A DNA stretch of 64,000 nt from NCBI RefSeq assembly GCF_020687825.1, contig NZ_JAJEWP010000001.1:482078-546077 (forward strand), read 5' to 3'. The position numbers and the translations under genes were made by a program. Source of the stretch: Fluctibacter halophilus (GTDB lineage: Bacteria > Pseudomonadota > Gammaproteobacteria > Enterobacterales > Alteromonadaceae). Of the stretch, positions 44,382 through 54,285 are shown piece after piece. Every line of letters begins with the position of its first letter. The stretch's first letter is position 1. The notes beneath the pieces were generated by a model, which worked only from the letters and a program-made list of their open reading frames with translations, had not been told where the DNA came from and did not search any database.

Positions 44382-45380
44382 GTGTTTAACGATAAATCGA
44401 TACTGATTACCGGTGGGACAGGTTCTTTTGGACGGCGTTTTATCGCCAACCTGCTCAAGCAGCAAAAACCCAAAAAGCTTATCGTCTATTCACGGGACGA
44501 ATTAAAGCAATTTGAGATGCAGCAGGAGTTTGATCACCCCTCCATGCGCTATTTCATCGGCGATGTGCGCGACAAACATCGCCTCAAAGCTGCAATGCGC
44601 GATGTCGACTACGTGATTCATGCTGCAGCACTCAAGCAGGTACCTGCGGCTGAATATAACCCTAATGAGTGTATCAAAACCAACATTCATGGCGCCCAGA
44701 ACGTCATCGATGCGGCGATTGAAACCGACGTTCGCCGTGTGATCGCGTTGTCCACCGACAAAGCGGCCAACCCGGTCAATCTGTACGGTGCGACTAAACT
44801 GGCCTCTGACAAGCTGTTTGTTGCCGCTAACAACATTTCCGGTGCCAAAGGACCGCGATTTGCCGTGGTGCGCTACGGTAATGTGGTGGGGTCTCGGGGA
44901 TCCGTCGTACCGTTTTATCGCAATCTGCTGGCAGAAGGGCGCAAAGTCCTGCCGGTCACCCATGAGGAAATGACCCGCTTCTGGATCACTTTGGATGAAG
45001 GGGTGGAGTTTGTGGTGAAGAATTTCCAGCGTATGCAAGGCGGTGAGATTTTTGTGCCCAAAATCCCGTCGATTCGGATCCTCGATTTGGTTGAAGCCAT
45101 GAGCGGCGAGCGTAATTATGAACTGATTGGTATACGGCCGGGAGAGAAGTTGCACGAAGTGATGGTGCCCGAAGAAATGGCCCACCATTCCCTGGAGTTT
45201 AACGATCATTATGTGATCACCCCGGCGATCAAGTTTTTCGATAAAACCGTCGATTACCGTCAGAACCGCCTTGGTGAGACCGGCAGTGCGGTGGCGGATA
45301 AATTTGAATATCATTCCGGCACCAATCCGCATTTCCTAACCGTTGAGGAACTGCGCGCACTCGACAAAGTCACTTTATGA
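44382..45380 (+). CDS. pseB: UDP-GlcNAc 4,6-dehydratase (inverting) PseB
   Basis: 332-residue extended SDR enzyme, first step of CMP-pseudaminic acid synthesis. N-terminal SILITGGTGSFGRRF binds NADP; VIHAAALKQVP and STDKAANPVNLYGATK (catalytic Tyr/Lys) are PseB/FlaA1-type. GTG 44382 is chosen with TAGGAAT upstream, and the protein begins MFNDKS. It follows the maf gene by 8 bases and overlaps pseC by 4. Confidence 0.96.
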   Translation: MFNDKSILITGGTGSFGRRFIANLLKQQKPKKLIVYSRDELKQFEMQQEFDHPSMRYFIGDVRDKHRLKAAMRDVDYVIHAAALKQVPAAEYNPNECIKTNIHGAQNVIDAAIETDVRRVIALSTDKAANPVNLYGATKLASDKLFVAANNISGAKGPRFAVVRYGNVVGSRGSVVPFYRNLLAEGRKVLPVTHEEMTRFWITLDEGVEFVVKNFQRMQGGEIFVPKIPSIRILDLVEAMSGERNYELIGIRPGEKLHEVMVPEEMAHHSLEFNDHYVITPAIKFFDKTVDYRQNRLGETGSAVADKFEYHSGTNPHFLTVEELRALDKVTL

Positions 45381-46537
45381 GTGATTCGCAACTGCCTCAA
45401 ATTCCCTACGGTCGTCACGTGGTCGATGAAGATGATGTGGCCGCTGTGGTCGACGTGTTGTGCAACCAGTTCCTGACCCAGGGGCTACAAGTGCCTGCTT
45501 TCGAGCAGCGGTTGTGCGAGTATACCGGCGCGGCCCACGCAGTCGCGGTGAATAGCGGCACTTCCGGATTGCACATTGCCTGTCTGGCAGCCGGGGTTGG
45601 GGCCGGCGATACGGTGTGGACCGTGCCCAATTCGTTCGTGGCATCTGCCAATGCGGCGCGCTATTGCGGCGCCGACGTTGATTTTGTCGACATCGACCCT
45701 CTGTCCCGAAATATTTGCGTTGCAGCACTGGCCACCAAGCTGGATTGGGCGAAGCAACACAATGCAGTGCCCAAAGTGTTGATCGTAGTACACTTTTCTG
45801 GTGCCAGTTGCGATATGCAGGGGATTCGGGCGCTGACCGAGCCCCATGGTATTGTGCTGATCGAAGATGCAGCCCATGCACTGGGTGGACGCTATCAGAG
45901 CAAGCCGATTGGTAGCTGCCAATACTCAGACATGACAGTACTGAGTTTTCATCCGGTGAAATCCATTACCACAGCCGAAGGCGGCGCGGTGCTGACCAAC
46001 CGTCCGCAATGGGCCGAACAGCTGGTGTTGTTCGCCAAACACGGTGTGACCCGCGATCCCAAGCACATGGAAGGTGAAAGTGACGGTGATTGGTATTACC
46101 AGCAGGTAGCGCTGGGCTACAACTACCGATTGAGTGATATCCAGGCTGCGTTGGGATTGTCGCAGATGAACAAGCTGGACCACTTCATTCAGGAGCGGCG
46201 TCAATTGGCGGCCCGATACGATGCTGCATTGCAAAACATGGCGGTCCAGCGCCCGCTGATGAACGAAGGCAGCGCCTGGCACTTATACACCATTGAGTTG
46301 CGCGAACATGATCGCAAAACGGTGTTTGAAGGGTTGCGCAATAAGGGCATTGGTGTAAATGTGCATTATATCCCCATCCATTTGCAACCCTACTACCGCA
46401 AGCTAGGATTCAAGCCGGGTCAGTTCCCCCATGCGGAAGATTATTACCATCGTGCCATCACTTTGCCTTTATTTCCCGGGCTTTCTGCCGATGAACAAGA
46501 CAGAGTAATTCAAGCACTAGAAGAGGTATTGTCTTGA
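45377..46537 (+). CDS. pseC: PLP aminotransferase PseC
   Basis: 386 residues, DegT/DnrJ/EryC1 family. It transaminates the PseB product to UDP-4-amino-4,6-dideoxy-L-AltNAc. The Schiff-base Lys lies at about 195 in SFHPVKSITTAEGGAVLTN; NSGTSGLHIACLAAG binds the phosphate. Start and stop overlap pseB and pseF by 4 bases each, so the three genes are tightly coupled. Start residues IPYGRHVVDEDD are PseC-typical. Confidence 0.96.
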   Translation: MSDSQLPQIPYGRHVVDEDDVAAVVDVLCNQFLTQGLQVPAFEQRLCEYTGAAHAVAVNSGTSGLHIACLAAGVGAGDTVWTVPNSFVASANAARYCGADVDFVDIDPLSRNICVAALATKLDWAKQHNAVPKVLIVVHFSGASCDMQGIRALTEPHGIVLIEDAAHALGGRYQSKPIGSCQYSDMTVLSFHPVKSITTAEGGAVLTNRPQWAEQLVLFAKHGVTRDPKHMEGESDGDWYYQQVALGYNYRLSDIQAALGLSQMNKLDHFIQERRQLAARYDAALQNMAVQRPLMNEGSAWHLYTIELREHDRKTVFEGLRNKGIGVNVHYIPIHLQPYYRKLGFKPGQFPHAEDYYHRAITLPLFPGLSADEQDRVIQALEEVLS

Positions 46538-47241
46538 ACCTGGCGATCATTCCCGCCCGCGGCGGCAGTAAACGCATCCCGGCGAAAAACATTCGCGAAT
46601 TTGCCGGTAAGCCGCTCATTGCGTATTCCATCGAGGTGGCGCAGAAAAGTGGCCTGTTTGACAGCGTCATCGTGTCGACGGATTGTCAGGATGTTGCGGA
46701 CATCGCCCGTCAGTACGGTGCTGAAGTGCCGTTTATTCGCCCCGAACACCTGTCCAATGACATTGTCGGCACGCGGCCGGTGACCAACCATGCAATCCGT
46801 TATTGCATGGAAAACATGTTTCAACCCGCATTTACTTGTTGTATCTACGCCACCGCGCCGTTTCTGCAGGCTCAGTACCTTGCTGATGGCCTTGAGGCTC
46901 TGAAACAGGATGAACAGAAGAGCTTTGCTTTTTCGGTGACCACCTTTGAGTTTCCCATACAACGCGCCATTCGTGTGGTAGAGGGGGGCGTTGAACCGAT
47001 GTTTGAAAGCGAGATTGCAAAACGCTCACAGGATTTGGAAGAGGCCTATCATGACGCCGGCCAGTTTTACTGGGGGCGCAGTGATGACTATTTGTCCAAT
47101 AAGGGCATTTTCAGTCGCCACAGTGTGCCGGTGGTATTGCCCCGCCACCTGGTGCAGGACATTGATACACCCGAAGACTGGCAGCGCGCTGAACTGATGT
47201 ATCAGGCTTATGTAAGAGGAATGTCCAATGTCGACAGCTAA
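46534..47241 (+). CDS. pseF: CMP-pseudaminic acid synthetase PseF
   Basis: 235-residue cytidylyltransferase that activates pseudaminic acid. The N-terminal LAIIPARGGSKRIPAKNIR is the CMP-sialate synthetase signature, and the VSTDCQDVADIARQYGAEVP segment follows. The TTG start overlaps the pseC stop. It overlaps the next gene by 14 bases. Length and neighbours favour PseF over NeuA. Confidence 0.95.
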   Translation: MNLAIIPARGGSKRIPAKNIREFAGKPLIAYSIEVAQKSGLFDSVIVSTDCQDVADIARQYGAEVPFIRPEHLSNDIVGTRPVTNHAIRYCMENMFQPAFTCCIYATAPFLQAQYLADGLEALKQDEQKSFAFSVTTFEFPIQRAIRVVEGGVEPMFESEIAKRSQDLEEAYHDAGQFYWGRSDDYLSNKGIFSRHSVPVVLPRHLVQDIDTPEDWQRAELMYQAYVRGMSNVDS

Positions 47242-48211
47242 TCACCCGTCAAAAATTCTGGTCATTCGCATGCTCGAAGTGGGTGATGTGTGCAGTATTG
47301 CGGTGCCGGCAATTCGTCACTTTAAACAACGCTTTCCCAACGCTGAAATTGATTGTCTGACTTATGGAGAAGGGCAGTCCATCATCGAACTGGCCGAGCC
47401 GGATGTGCGTTGTCATACCCTCGAACAGGGCCAGTGGCCGGACAATATTTTGCAGGCCATGGAGTGTTTTTTGGGCCTGGCGGAAACCATCGTGGCGCAA
47501 AAGTATGACCTGATCGTTAATCTGGACACCGCCTTTATGCCGTGCTTTCTGGCCCGTTTCCTTAAAGACGCGGGGGAGCCGGTGCAAGGCAACTTTATGA
47601 ACCAGTCTGTGCAGGCCTTGATCGATGGGTTTCAAAGTCAGCAACTGGATCCTGCTTATGTCGCCCAATATGAGCAATACATGGACAGCACCTGGTTTGC
47701 CATGTCGCGGTGGCATCAATCATGGTGGCTGGGCGAGCCGGATGTTGAGCAGGGCTATCCTGAATATTACCTGCGCCGCTGCTGTGAAATGATTGATATC
47801 GATATGGACATGCACATTGACGTCGCCCCCGATCCCACATTGTCTGCGCAACACAAGTTGCAGAAGGTGGTGGCGGTGGCTGTGCCGGAACAACTTGGCG
47901 CCAAACCCAATGTGCAACGCCTGTTATCCGCATTGAAAGAGGCGGGTGTGCATGGCTGGCAAATTACCCCTCAAACCGGGGTCAGACAAATTTTGTCCGG
48001 TCTGGCAGCCAGTGATTTATTGGTGGCATTGCCTGGTGCAGAGCAGTGGTACGCGACGGCGACCGGCTGTCCTTCCCTGATCCTGGTCGGCGACATGGAT
48101 CCCCGTATTCTGATGCCCGACTATGCCACCGAGCAGCATGCGCCGATGCCTGATGAAGCCACACTGGTAGAAAACGTACTGGCGATCGTGCGCGGAGAGG
48201 TGCATGAATAG
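47228..48211 (+). CDS. GT9-like (heptosyltransferase-type) protein in Pse operon
   Basis: 327 residues with the N-terminal heptosyltransferase-like fold (KILVIRMLEVGDVCSIAVPA; then KYDLIVNLDTAFMPCFLARF). The C-terminal half has ISGLAASDLLVALPGAEQWYA-like spacing, close to the nucleotide-binding site of GT9 enzymes but divergent. It sits between pseF and pseI, overlapping both. It may transfer a sugar onto the flagellin glycan or act in glycan assembly; acceptor and donor are unknown. Confidence 0.7.
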   Translation: MSTANHPSKILVIRMLEVGDVCSIAVPAIRHFKQRFPNAEIDCLTYGEGQSIIELAEPDVRCHTLEQGQWPDNILQAMECFLGLAETIVAQKYDLIVNLDTAFMPCFLARFLKDAGEPVQGNFMNQSVQALIDGFQSQQLDPAYVAQYEQYMDSTWFAMSRWHQSWWLGEPDVEQGYPEYYLRRCCEMIDIDMDMHIDVAPDPTLSAQHKLQKVVAVAVPEQLGAKPNVQRLLSALKEAGVHGWQITPQTGVRQILSGLAASDLLVALPGAEQWYATATGCPSLILVGDMDPRILMPDYATEQHAPMPDEATLVENVLAIVRGEVHE

Positions 48212-49262
48212 TCTGCGTATTGGTCGGCGTGAGATCGGGCCTGGGCATGCTCCCTACATTATTGCCGAACTGAGTGGTAATCATGGCCAGGATCTGATGC
48301 TGGCGCGACAAATGATTGAAGCCGCTGCCGAGGCAGGGGCCCATGCTATCAAGCTGCAAACCTATACCGCCGATTCCATGACCCTGGATGTGGATCACGG
48401 TGATTTTGTGATCAAAGAACAGGACAGTCTGTGGCACGGCGAAGCCCTGCATGGGCTATACCAGAAGGCCGCCACGCCTTACGCGTGGCACGAGGAATTG
48501 TTTGCACTGGCCAATGAACTGGGGATGGATGCGTTCAGTTCGCCGTTCGATGAAGCGGCGGTGGATTTTCTCGATGACCTGAATGTTCCCTGCTTTAAGA
48601 TTGCGTCGTTTGAATTGACCGATATTCCACTCATCCGCAAAGCGGCCAGCAAAGGCAAGCCGTTGATCATGTCCACCGGTATGGCAACCCTGAGTGAGAT
48701 TGAGCAAGCGGTGAATACTGCCCGAGAAGCCGGTTGTGAACAGATTATCCTGCTGAAATGTACATCAACCTACCCGGCGGACCCCGCCAATACCAACCTT
48801 CGAACCATTCCTCACCTGCGTGATGCCTTTGGCTGTCAGGTCGGGTTGTCGGATCATACCGGCGGCATCGGTGCGGCGGTGGCCTCGGTGGCGCTGGGCG
48901 CGTCGGTGATTGAGAAGCACTTTGTGTTAGACCGAAATGCTGGTGGCGTTGACGCCGCGTTTTCTCTGGAGCCAGCTGAGTTGGCGGCGTTGGTTACGGA
49001 AACCGAACGGGCCTGGCAGGCGCTGGGTGAAGTGTGTTACGGCGGCAGTGCCGCAGAAGCCAAGGCCAAGCAATATCGACGCTCGATCTACGTCAGTGAA
49101 GCCATTAAAGCCGGTGAACCGTTGGGGGCACACAATTTACGCATTGTCAGGCCGGCCTTCGGGTTAGCGCCGAAGCATTGGGATAGTGTCCAAGGAGCGG
49201 TGGCGACGAGAGATCTTGCCAAGGGTACTGCGCTCGATTGGTCCATGATCGGCACCAAATGA
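48204..49262 (+). CDS. pseI: Pseudaminic acid synthase PseI
   Basis: 352-residue NeuB-family enzyme that condenses the 2,4-diacetamido-trideoxy-altrose with phosphoenolpyruvate. The TIM-barrel part has YIIAELSGNHGQDLMLARQM and LSDHTGGIGAAVASVALGA; the C-terminal antifreeze-like SAF domain (about 290-350) begins near RRSIYVSEAIKAGEPLG. It overlaps the GT9-like gene by 8 bases. FSSPFDEAAVDFLDDLNVP is characteristic of PseI. Confidence 0.95.
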   Translation: MNSLRIGRREIGPGHAPYIIAELSGNHGQDLMLARQMIEAAAEAGAHAIKLQTYTADSMTLDVDHGDFVIKEQDSLWHGEALHGLYQKAATPYAWHEELFALANELGMDAFSSPFDEAAVDFLDDLNVPCFKIASFELTDIPLIRKAASKGKPLIMSTGMATLSEIEQAVNTAREAGCEQIILLKCTSTYPADPANTNLRTIPHLRDAFGCQVGLSDHTGGIGAAVASVALGASVIEKHFVLDRNAGGVDAAFSLEPAELAALVTETERAWQALGEVCYGGSAAEAKAKQYRRSIYVSEAIKAGEPLGAHNLRIVRPAFGLAPKHWDSVQGAVATRDLAKGTALDWSMIGTK

Positions 49263-49275
49263 AGCTGGAGGCAAG

Positions 49276-50316
49276 GTGCATACCCTGATCCGCGTAAACG
49301 CCAGCAGTGAGATCGGCATGGGCCATCTGATGCGGTGTTTGGCCTTGGCCCAAGGGCTGGTCGAGCGTCACATGCAGGTGACGTTTATCGTCGATACGAC
49401 CACCCTGGGGTATTGCCAGGCCCGGCACGACTGGGTAGGCCAGTGCACAGTGCTGCCGCAGGGCGTAACGAGCGAAGATGAAGTCGCGTGGATCAAAGCA
49501 CAAGCCAACGCCACCCAAGCCGACGTGTTGGTGATTGATGGTTATCAGTTTGATGCATCCTACCGTCAGGGACTGCGTGGTAGCGGCATGCTGGTCGTGG
49601 CCTTCGATGACACTGCCCAAACCCATCCCTTGTCAGCGGATATCATCATCAATGGTGCGGCTGGCGCCGCTGAGTTGGGGTACCATCACCGCGAACCCGA
49701 AGCGACCTTGTGCATCGGTGAACAGTACCGGGTCATGCGGTCAGAATTTTGCCCACCGCCGCACATCGATTGGCCGCAACGCCAAGGCCTGCTGATTGCC
49801 ATGGGCGGCAGCGATCCGAAAGGACTCACGGTGCCGTTACTGTCTGCATTGGCGGAGGAGGGGCACCGCGAGCCAGTGAGGGTGGTAACCGGCGCTGCGT
49901 ATCCGCATCTGGATGCACTGCAACGGCTGGTGCCCACGTTGCCGTTTGCCGTGCAGCACATTCATGACTGTCAGACCATGGCAGATGCCTTTAGCCATGC
50001 GTCATTATGCGTTTCTGCCGCTGGGGGCAGTCAATTCGAACTGCAGGCGTGCGGCACTCCCTCCGTGTTGATCACGGTGGCAGACAATCAGGTCGGTGCC
50101 ACACAAGGGGCAGCACAGCAAGGCTGGTGTCATTGGGTCGATGGGCGTGAGTCAATCGATTGTGTGGCTGTCAGTCGCACCATTATGACGCTGTTGAATG
50201 CGCCGGATACATTGCAACAGATGAGTCAAAAAGCTTACAGCAGCGCGGATACCCAAGGCACTGCACGGGTGATTGACGCCATACATCAACGACTGTACCA
50301 GCGAGAACAGCCATGA
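49276..50316 (+). CDS. pseG: UDP-sugar hydrolase PseG
   Basis: 346 residues, GT-B-fold hydrolase that removes UDP before PseI. The PseG signature NASSEIGMGHLMRCLALAQ is at the N-terminus, with catalytic His in MGH. IAMGGSDPKGLT and VSAAGGSQFELQACGTPS form the nucleotide site. GTG start with GGAGG upstream; the stop overlaps pseH. Confidence 0.95.
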   Translation: MHTLIRVNASSEIGMGHLMRCLALAQGLVERHMQVTFIVDTTTLGYCQARHDWVGQCTVLPQGVTSEDEVAWIKAQANATQADVLVIDGYQFDASYRQGLRGSGMLVVAFDDTAQTHPLSADIIINGAAGAAELGYHHREPEATLCIGEQYRVMRSEFCPPPHIDWPQRQGLLIAMGGSDPKGLTVPLLSALAEEGHREPVRVVTGAAYPHLDALQRLVPTLPFAVQHIHDCQTMADAFSHASLCVSAAGGSQFELQACGTPSVLITVADNQVGATQGAAQQGWCHWVDGRESIDCVAVSRTIMTLLNAPDTLQQMSQKAYSSADTQGTARVIDAIHQRLYQREQP

Positions 50317-50870
50317 TCCTGCAAGGTTATCAAGTGACACTGACGCCGGTGGGCGAGGATGATCTGGATTTGTTACGTCAGTGGCGTAACGATCCGGACA
50401 TTGCCCGGCAGATGCTTAGTCAGGAGCCTATCAGTGAGGAGCAACAACAGGCCTGGTTCAAAAAAATCAGCCGGGATCCGGCCCAGCAGCACTTTGTGAT
50501 CCGGTTTCGGGACGAGCCCATCGGTAGCGCGAATATCAAGGCCTGTGGGCCGGGAAAAACCCTCAAGACGGCGACCACCATTGAGCCAGGACTGTACATT
50601 GGCGATCCCCGCTACCGTCAGAACATTCTGGCCTTTGCTCCCACCCTGGTGCTGAATGATTATTGCTTTGAGCAGTTGGGCGTACAGCAATTGCGCGCTG
50701 TAGTGAAGGCTACCAACACCGCAGCACTGAATTACAATCAAAAATTAGGCTATCGCACGCTGAATTCGGGGGATTTGGTTGAAATTACGCTGAATTTTGA
50801 GGACTATCAACAACATACCCGCGCAATGAAAGCGCTGCTCAGCCGCTCTGCAACGAGGACGAACCCGTGA
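50313..50870 (+). CDS. pseH: GNAT N-acetyltransferase PseH
   Basis: 185-residue GNAT-fold enzyme that acylates the 4-amino group of the PseC product, usually from acetyl-CoA. DLDLLRQWRNDPDIARQML and VVKATNTAALNYNQKLGYR are typical. It is the last Pse gene and overlaps the acyl carrier protein gene by 4 bases. This raises the possibility that it or a partner uses a longer acyl group from that carrier; this is inference. Confidence 0.88.
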   Translation: MILQGYQVTLTPVGEDDLDLLRQWRNDPDIARQMLSQEPISEEQQQAWFKKISRDPAQQHFVIRFRDEPIGSANIKACGPGKTLKTATTIEPGLYIGDPRYRQNILAFAPTLVLNDYCFEQLGVQQLRAVVKATNTAALNYNQKLGYRTLNSGDLVEITLNFEDYQQHTRAMKALLSRSATRTNP

Positions 50871-51106
50871 CGACTGCCGACCCTCTTTATCAGGTCTTTG
50901 CCGACAGCCTGGCAATCCCTCTCGAACAGGTTAACGATGAGTTGACCTACAACACCATTCCCCAGTGGGATTCTACCGCACACATGGTGCTGGTGGCGGA
51001 ACTGGAAAACCATTTCAAGGTTATGCTGGATACGGACGATATCATTGATATGAGTTCTGTTGCCAAAGCCCGGGAAATCCTGGCCAAGCATGGTGTAACT
51101 GCCTGA
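50867..51106 (+). CDS. Dedicated acyl carrier protein
   Basis: 79-residue four-helix acyl carrier protein. The phosphopantetheine Ser is in QWDSTAHMVLVAELE (the usual DS motif with a Trp before it, as in specialised carriers rather than housekeeping AcpP). GTG start; coupled by overlap to pseH upstream and to the SDR gene downstream. It likely carries an acyl group destined for the flagellin sugar. Confidence 0.9.
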   Translation: MTTADPLYQVFADSLAIPLEQVNDELTYNTIPQWDSTAHMVLVAELENHFKVMLDTDDIIDMSSVAKAREILAKHGVTA

Positions 51107-51834
51107 TGCTTGCTGATCATTACATCCTGGTCACCGGTGCCAATCGGGGCATAGGTCTGGCGACAGCATCGGTGTGCGTTGCGCTGGGTGCCACGGTGTT
51201 TCTGGCCGGGCGTGACGAGGAAGGATTGCAGGGCGTGGCCGCACTGCTCGGCGAACGGGCGGTACCCATGTGCTACGACCTGACCGATGAAGATGAGGTT
51301 AAAGCCGCATTCGGACATATCCAGACCCACGTGGGAAAGCTGGATGGGCTGGTCAATAATGCCGGCGCCATGCTCGACAGGCCGCTGGCCATGACCCGCC
51401 TGAGTGAATTGCGCGAACTGCTCGATATCAATACGGTGGCAGCTTACCAACATGCCCAATTGGCCGCCCGTCTGATGAGTCGGGAGCGAAACGGTGTGAT
51501 TGTGAACGTCAGTTCGGTGGTCGGTGAGCAGGGCAGCGCCGGTCAGTCAGCCTACGCGACCAGCAAAGCAGCCCTGTCCGGTATGACCAAGGCGCTGGCC
51601 AAAGAGCTCGCGCCTTTGAACATTCGCGTCAATGGCGTGGCCCCGGGCTTCATCGATACCGATCTGACCGCGGCGTATCAGGACGACAAGCGTGATGCTG
51701 TTTTGCAGCGTATTGGTCTTGGTCGCGTCGGTGAATCCAAAGAAGTGGCCGATTTGATCAGTTTTCTACTCAGTCCCCATGCCAGCTATATCACAGGACA
51801 GATCATCGGCATTGATGGCGGCATGACCCCCTGA
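51106..51834 (+). CDS. FabG-like short-chain reductase
   Basis: 242-residue classical SDR. TGANRGIGLA binds the nucleotide; the catalytic Ser/Tyr/Lys lie in NVSSVVGEQGS and SAYATSKAAL; the C-terminus reads SYITGQIIGIDGGM, all as in 3-oxoacyl-ACP reductases. With the overlapping ACP it could reduce a 3-oxoacyl-ACP to a 3-hydroxyacyl-ACP. The acyl length is unknown and no ketosynthase is in the window. Confidence 0.88.
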   Translation: MLADHYILVTGANRGIGLATASVCVALGATVFLAGRDEEGLQGVAALLGERAVPMCYDLTDEDEVKAAFGHIQTHVGKLDGLVNNAGAMLDRPLAMTRLSELRELLDINTVAAYQHAQLAARLMSRERNGVIVNVSSVVGEQGSAGQSAYATSKAALSGMTKALAKELAPLNIRVNGVAPGFIDTDLTAAYQDDKRDAVLQRIGLGRVGESKEVADLISFLLSPHASYITGQIIGIDGGMTP

Positions 51835-51844
51835 GGGACCAGTG

Positions 51845-53200
51845 ATGAGTACCTTTTATCAAGGGGTAACTTACCGTTCGGACCGTCAGGCCCTTTGGTG
51901 TGACGGTATTACCCTGAGCTATCGTGAGCTGGATGAACAGGTGGATGCGTTTGCCGGGCAGCTGGTGACCGGCCATCTGGTGATGTTGTACGCCGGGCGA
52001 GATATTCCGACCCTTGTGACCTATCTGGCCTGCTTGCGTCGGGGTTGCCCGGTTCTGCTGGTATCGCCGACGCTGGATAGTGAAAAGCGTCGTAGTCTGA
52101 CAGATTGTTATACCCCGAACGTGATCATCGAAGCAGATAAACTGACCCAATGCCATGATCGCTTGTTAAGCATTGATCCGCGCATTGCGGTGCTGTTGCC
52201 GACCTCCGGCTCTACCGGTAGCCCAAAGTTTGTGGCGCTGAGTGCCGATAACCTGCAAGCCAATGCTGCATCCATTACCGCGTACCTGCCTATCCAGTCG
52301 AACGATCGAACGCTGGCCAATTTACCGGTGTGTTATTCCTATGGCTTGTCAGTGATCAACAGCCATTTGCTCAAAGGCGCCACAGTGATCCTCAGTGATG
52401 CCCAGCCGATGCAACGGGATTTCTGGGATATACTGGAAACCCAGTGCATCACCAGTCTGGCCGGCGTCCCTCATACCTATCAGTTACTGCTGCGCCTTGG
52501 GTTTACCCGCAAGTCGCTGCCCCATTTACGCTACTTTACCCAGGCCGGTGGCAAGCTCGCGGTTGATGCGGTAAAGGCCCTGGCCGATTACGCACAGCTG
52601 CACCACAAGGCGTTTTATGTGATGTACGGTCAGACCGAAGCGACGGCGCGGATGGCGTACTTGTCACCCGAGCTTGCAGCGCACAAACCAGGCGCCATCG
52701 GTAAAACCATTCCGGGCGGGCATTTTACCCTGGTGGATGACGAAGGGCGCACCCTTTCAGGCCCGGATAAACAGGGTGAACTGGTCTATCACGGACCCAA
52801 CATCATGCTGGGTTATGTCAGTTCGGTTAAGGATATGCACACGCTGCAGCCACAAAAATCATTGCACACCGGTGACCTTGGTTATGTGGACAAAGACGGT
52901 GACTGGTATATCACGGGACGGGTCAAGCGAGTGACCAAAGTGTCTGGCGAGCGCATTAATCTGGACGACATCGAACACTGGCTGGCCGGGCAGGGGATCA
53001 CTGCGGCCTGTTGGGGGAACGACCAAACCTTGTTTGTGTGTGGTGAAGGGGAGACCGATGCCAAGGAACTGTCCGGTTCGGTTGCGCGTTACCTGTCGAT
53101 ACATCCCAGTCTGGTAAAGGGGCTGCAGCGAGATACTTTGCCCCGTACCGACAATGGCAAGCTGGATTATCCGCGTCTGGCGCAGGAGTATGGCGTATGA
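51845..53200 (+). CDS. AMP-forming acyl-CoA/ACP ligase
   Basis: 451-residue ANL-superfamily enzyme, somewhat short. Motifs are LLPTSGSTGSPKFVAL (ATP loop), MYGQTEATARMAYLSP, LHTGDLGYVDKDGDWYITGR and the C-terminal catalytic Lys in DNGKLDYP. It activates a carboxylic acid as acyl-AMP and probably loads the nearby ACP. ATG 51845 or the GTG one codon earlier may be the start. It overlaps the LuxE-like gene by 4 bases. Confidence 0.85.
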   Translation: MSTFYQGVTYRSDRQALWCDGITLSYRELDEQVDAFAGQLVTGHLVMLYAGRDIPTLVTYLACLRRGCPVLLVSPTLDSEKRRSLTDCYTPNVIIEADKLTQCHDRLLSIDPRIAVLLPTSGSTGSPKFVALSADNLQANAASITAYLPIQSNDRTLANLPVCYSYGLSVINSHLLKGATVILSDAQPMQRDFWDILETQCITSLAGVPHTYQLLLRLGFTRKSLPHLRYFTQAGGKLAVDAVKALADYAQLHHKAFYVMYGQTEATARMAYLSPELAAHKPGAIGKTIPGGHFTLVDDEGRTLSGPDKQGELVYHGPNIMLGYVSSVKDMHTLQPQKSLHTGDLGYVDKDGDWYITGRVKRVTKVSGERINLDDIEHWLAGQGITAACWGNDQTLFVCGEGETDAKELSGSVARYLSIHPSLVKGLQRDTLPRTDNGKLDYPRLAQEYGV

Positions 53201-54285
53201 GTTTGCAGGCTTACACTCAGGCATTTGAAGCGTTGTTGGGGCTGCCGGTTTATGACGTACCGCAAGCTGAAAAACAGGCTCATTTGTTGCCATTGTTGTC
53301 GGCACTGCACCAACATCATGTGACTCACTGCGAGGCCTATGCCCGGATAGCGGGTGACGTGGCAGTGCCCTTTACTCAACAAGCGGATGTGCCCTACCTG
53401 GCCGTGCGGTTATTTAAACATCTGGCGCTGAAAAGCATTGCCGATGAGGACATCTTCCGGGTGCTGCGCTCATCCGGTACCACCGGTCAGCAGCCAGCCC
53501 AGATCTTTCTCGACCGTGCGACCAGCGGGCGTCAATCAAAAGTGCTGGTGAATATTCTGCAGCACAGCATTGGCAAAGCACGTCTGCCGATGTTGATCAT
53601 CGACAGTCCGGCTATCGTCGGTAAAGATGCGGCTTTCAGTGCAAGGGCCGCGGGCATACAGGGCCTGATGTTTTTCGGGCGCGACCACACTTATGCGCTG
53701 GATGAAAACATGCAACCAGACTGGTCCGCCATCGAACGCTTTTGCGACACCTATCGTGATCAGCCGGTATTGGTGTTTGGCTTTACGTTCATGGTGTGGC
53801 AATACTGGATCCGTTTACTGGCGGACAGGCCTTGTTTGGATCTGAAACACGGTGTGCTGTTGCACAGTGGAGGCTGGAAGAAACTTCATGCCGAGCGAGT
53901 ATCCAATGCAGACTTCAAAACAGTGGTGCAAGCGCGCACCGGTATCGCCAATGTGGTCAATTTTTACGGCATGGCAGAGCAGGTTGGGTCAGTGTTTACC
54001 GAGTGTGAGCAAGGGCATCTGCATGCGCCGTTGTATGCCGATGTGTTAGTGCGTGACCCCTATACCTTACAAACCTTGCCTCACGGTCAACCGGGGCTGT
54101 TGCAGATGCTGTCAGTGCTGCCCACCTCATACCCCGGACACAGCATTCTGACCGAAGATATGGGACGAGTGCTGGGCGAGGATGATTGCCCTTGTGGCCG
54201 CAAAGGCCGCTATATCAGCATCGAGCAGCGTTTGCCCAAAACCGAACTGCGTGGCTGCAGTGATACCCATGGAGGCGCGGTATGA
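53197..54285 (+). CDS. LuxE-like acyl-protein synthetase
   Basis: 362 residues, LuxE family (about 370 aa in luminous bacteria). Seen are the ATP-binding VLRSSGTTGQQPAQIFLD, NFYGMAEQVGSVFTECEQG and, near the C-terminus, DDCPCGRKGRY and ELRGCSD, whose Cys may be the acylated residue. In light-emitting bacteria LuxE passes an acyl group to LuxC. There is no luciferase gene here; instead it sits in the glycan operon. Confidence 0.85.
   Translation: MSLQAYTQAFEALLGLPVYDVPQAEKQAHLLPLLSALHQHHVTHCEAYARIAGDVAVPFTQQADVPYLAVRLFKHLALKSIADEDIFRVLRSSGTTGQQPAQIFLDRATSGRQSKVLVNILQHSIGKARLPMLIIDSPAIVGKDAAFSARAAGIQGLMFFGRDHTYALDENMQPDWSAIERFCDTYRDQPVLVFGFTFMVWQYWIRLLADRPCLDLKHGVLLHSGGWKKLHAERVSNADFKTVVQARTGIANVVNFYGMAEQVGSVFTECEQGHLHAPLYADVLVRDPYTLQTLPHGQPGLLQMLSVLPTSYPGHSILTEDMGRVLGEDDCPCGRKGRYISIEQRLPKTELRGCSDTHGGAV

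Noticed and set aside
44502-45332. Minus-strand open frame of 276 codons in pseB
   Set aside because: Antisense shadow of a conserved SDR gene, without motifs.
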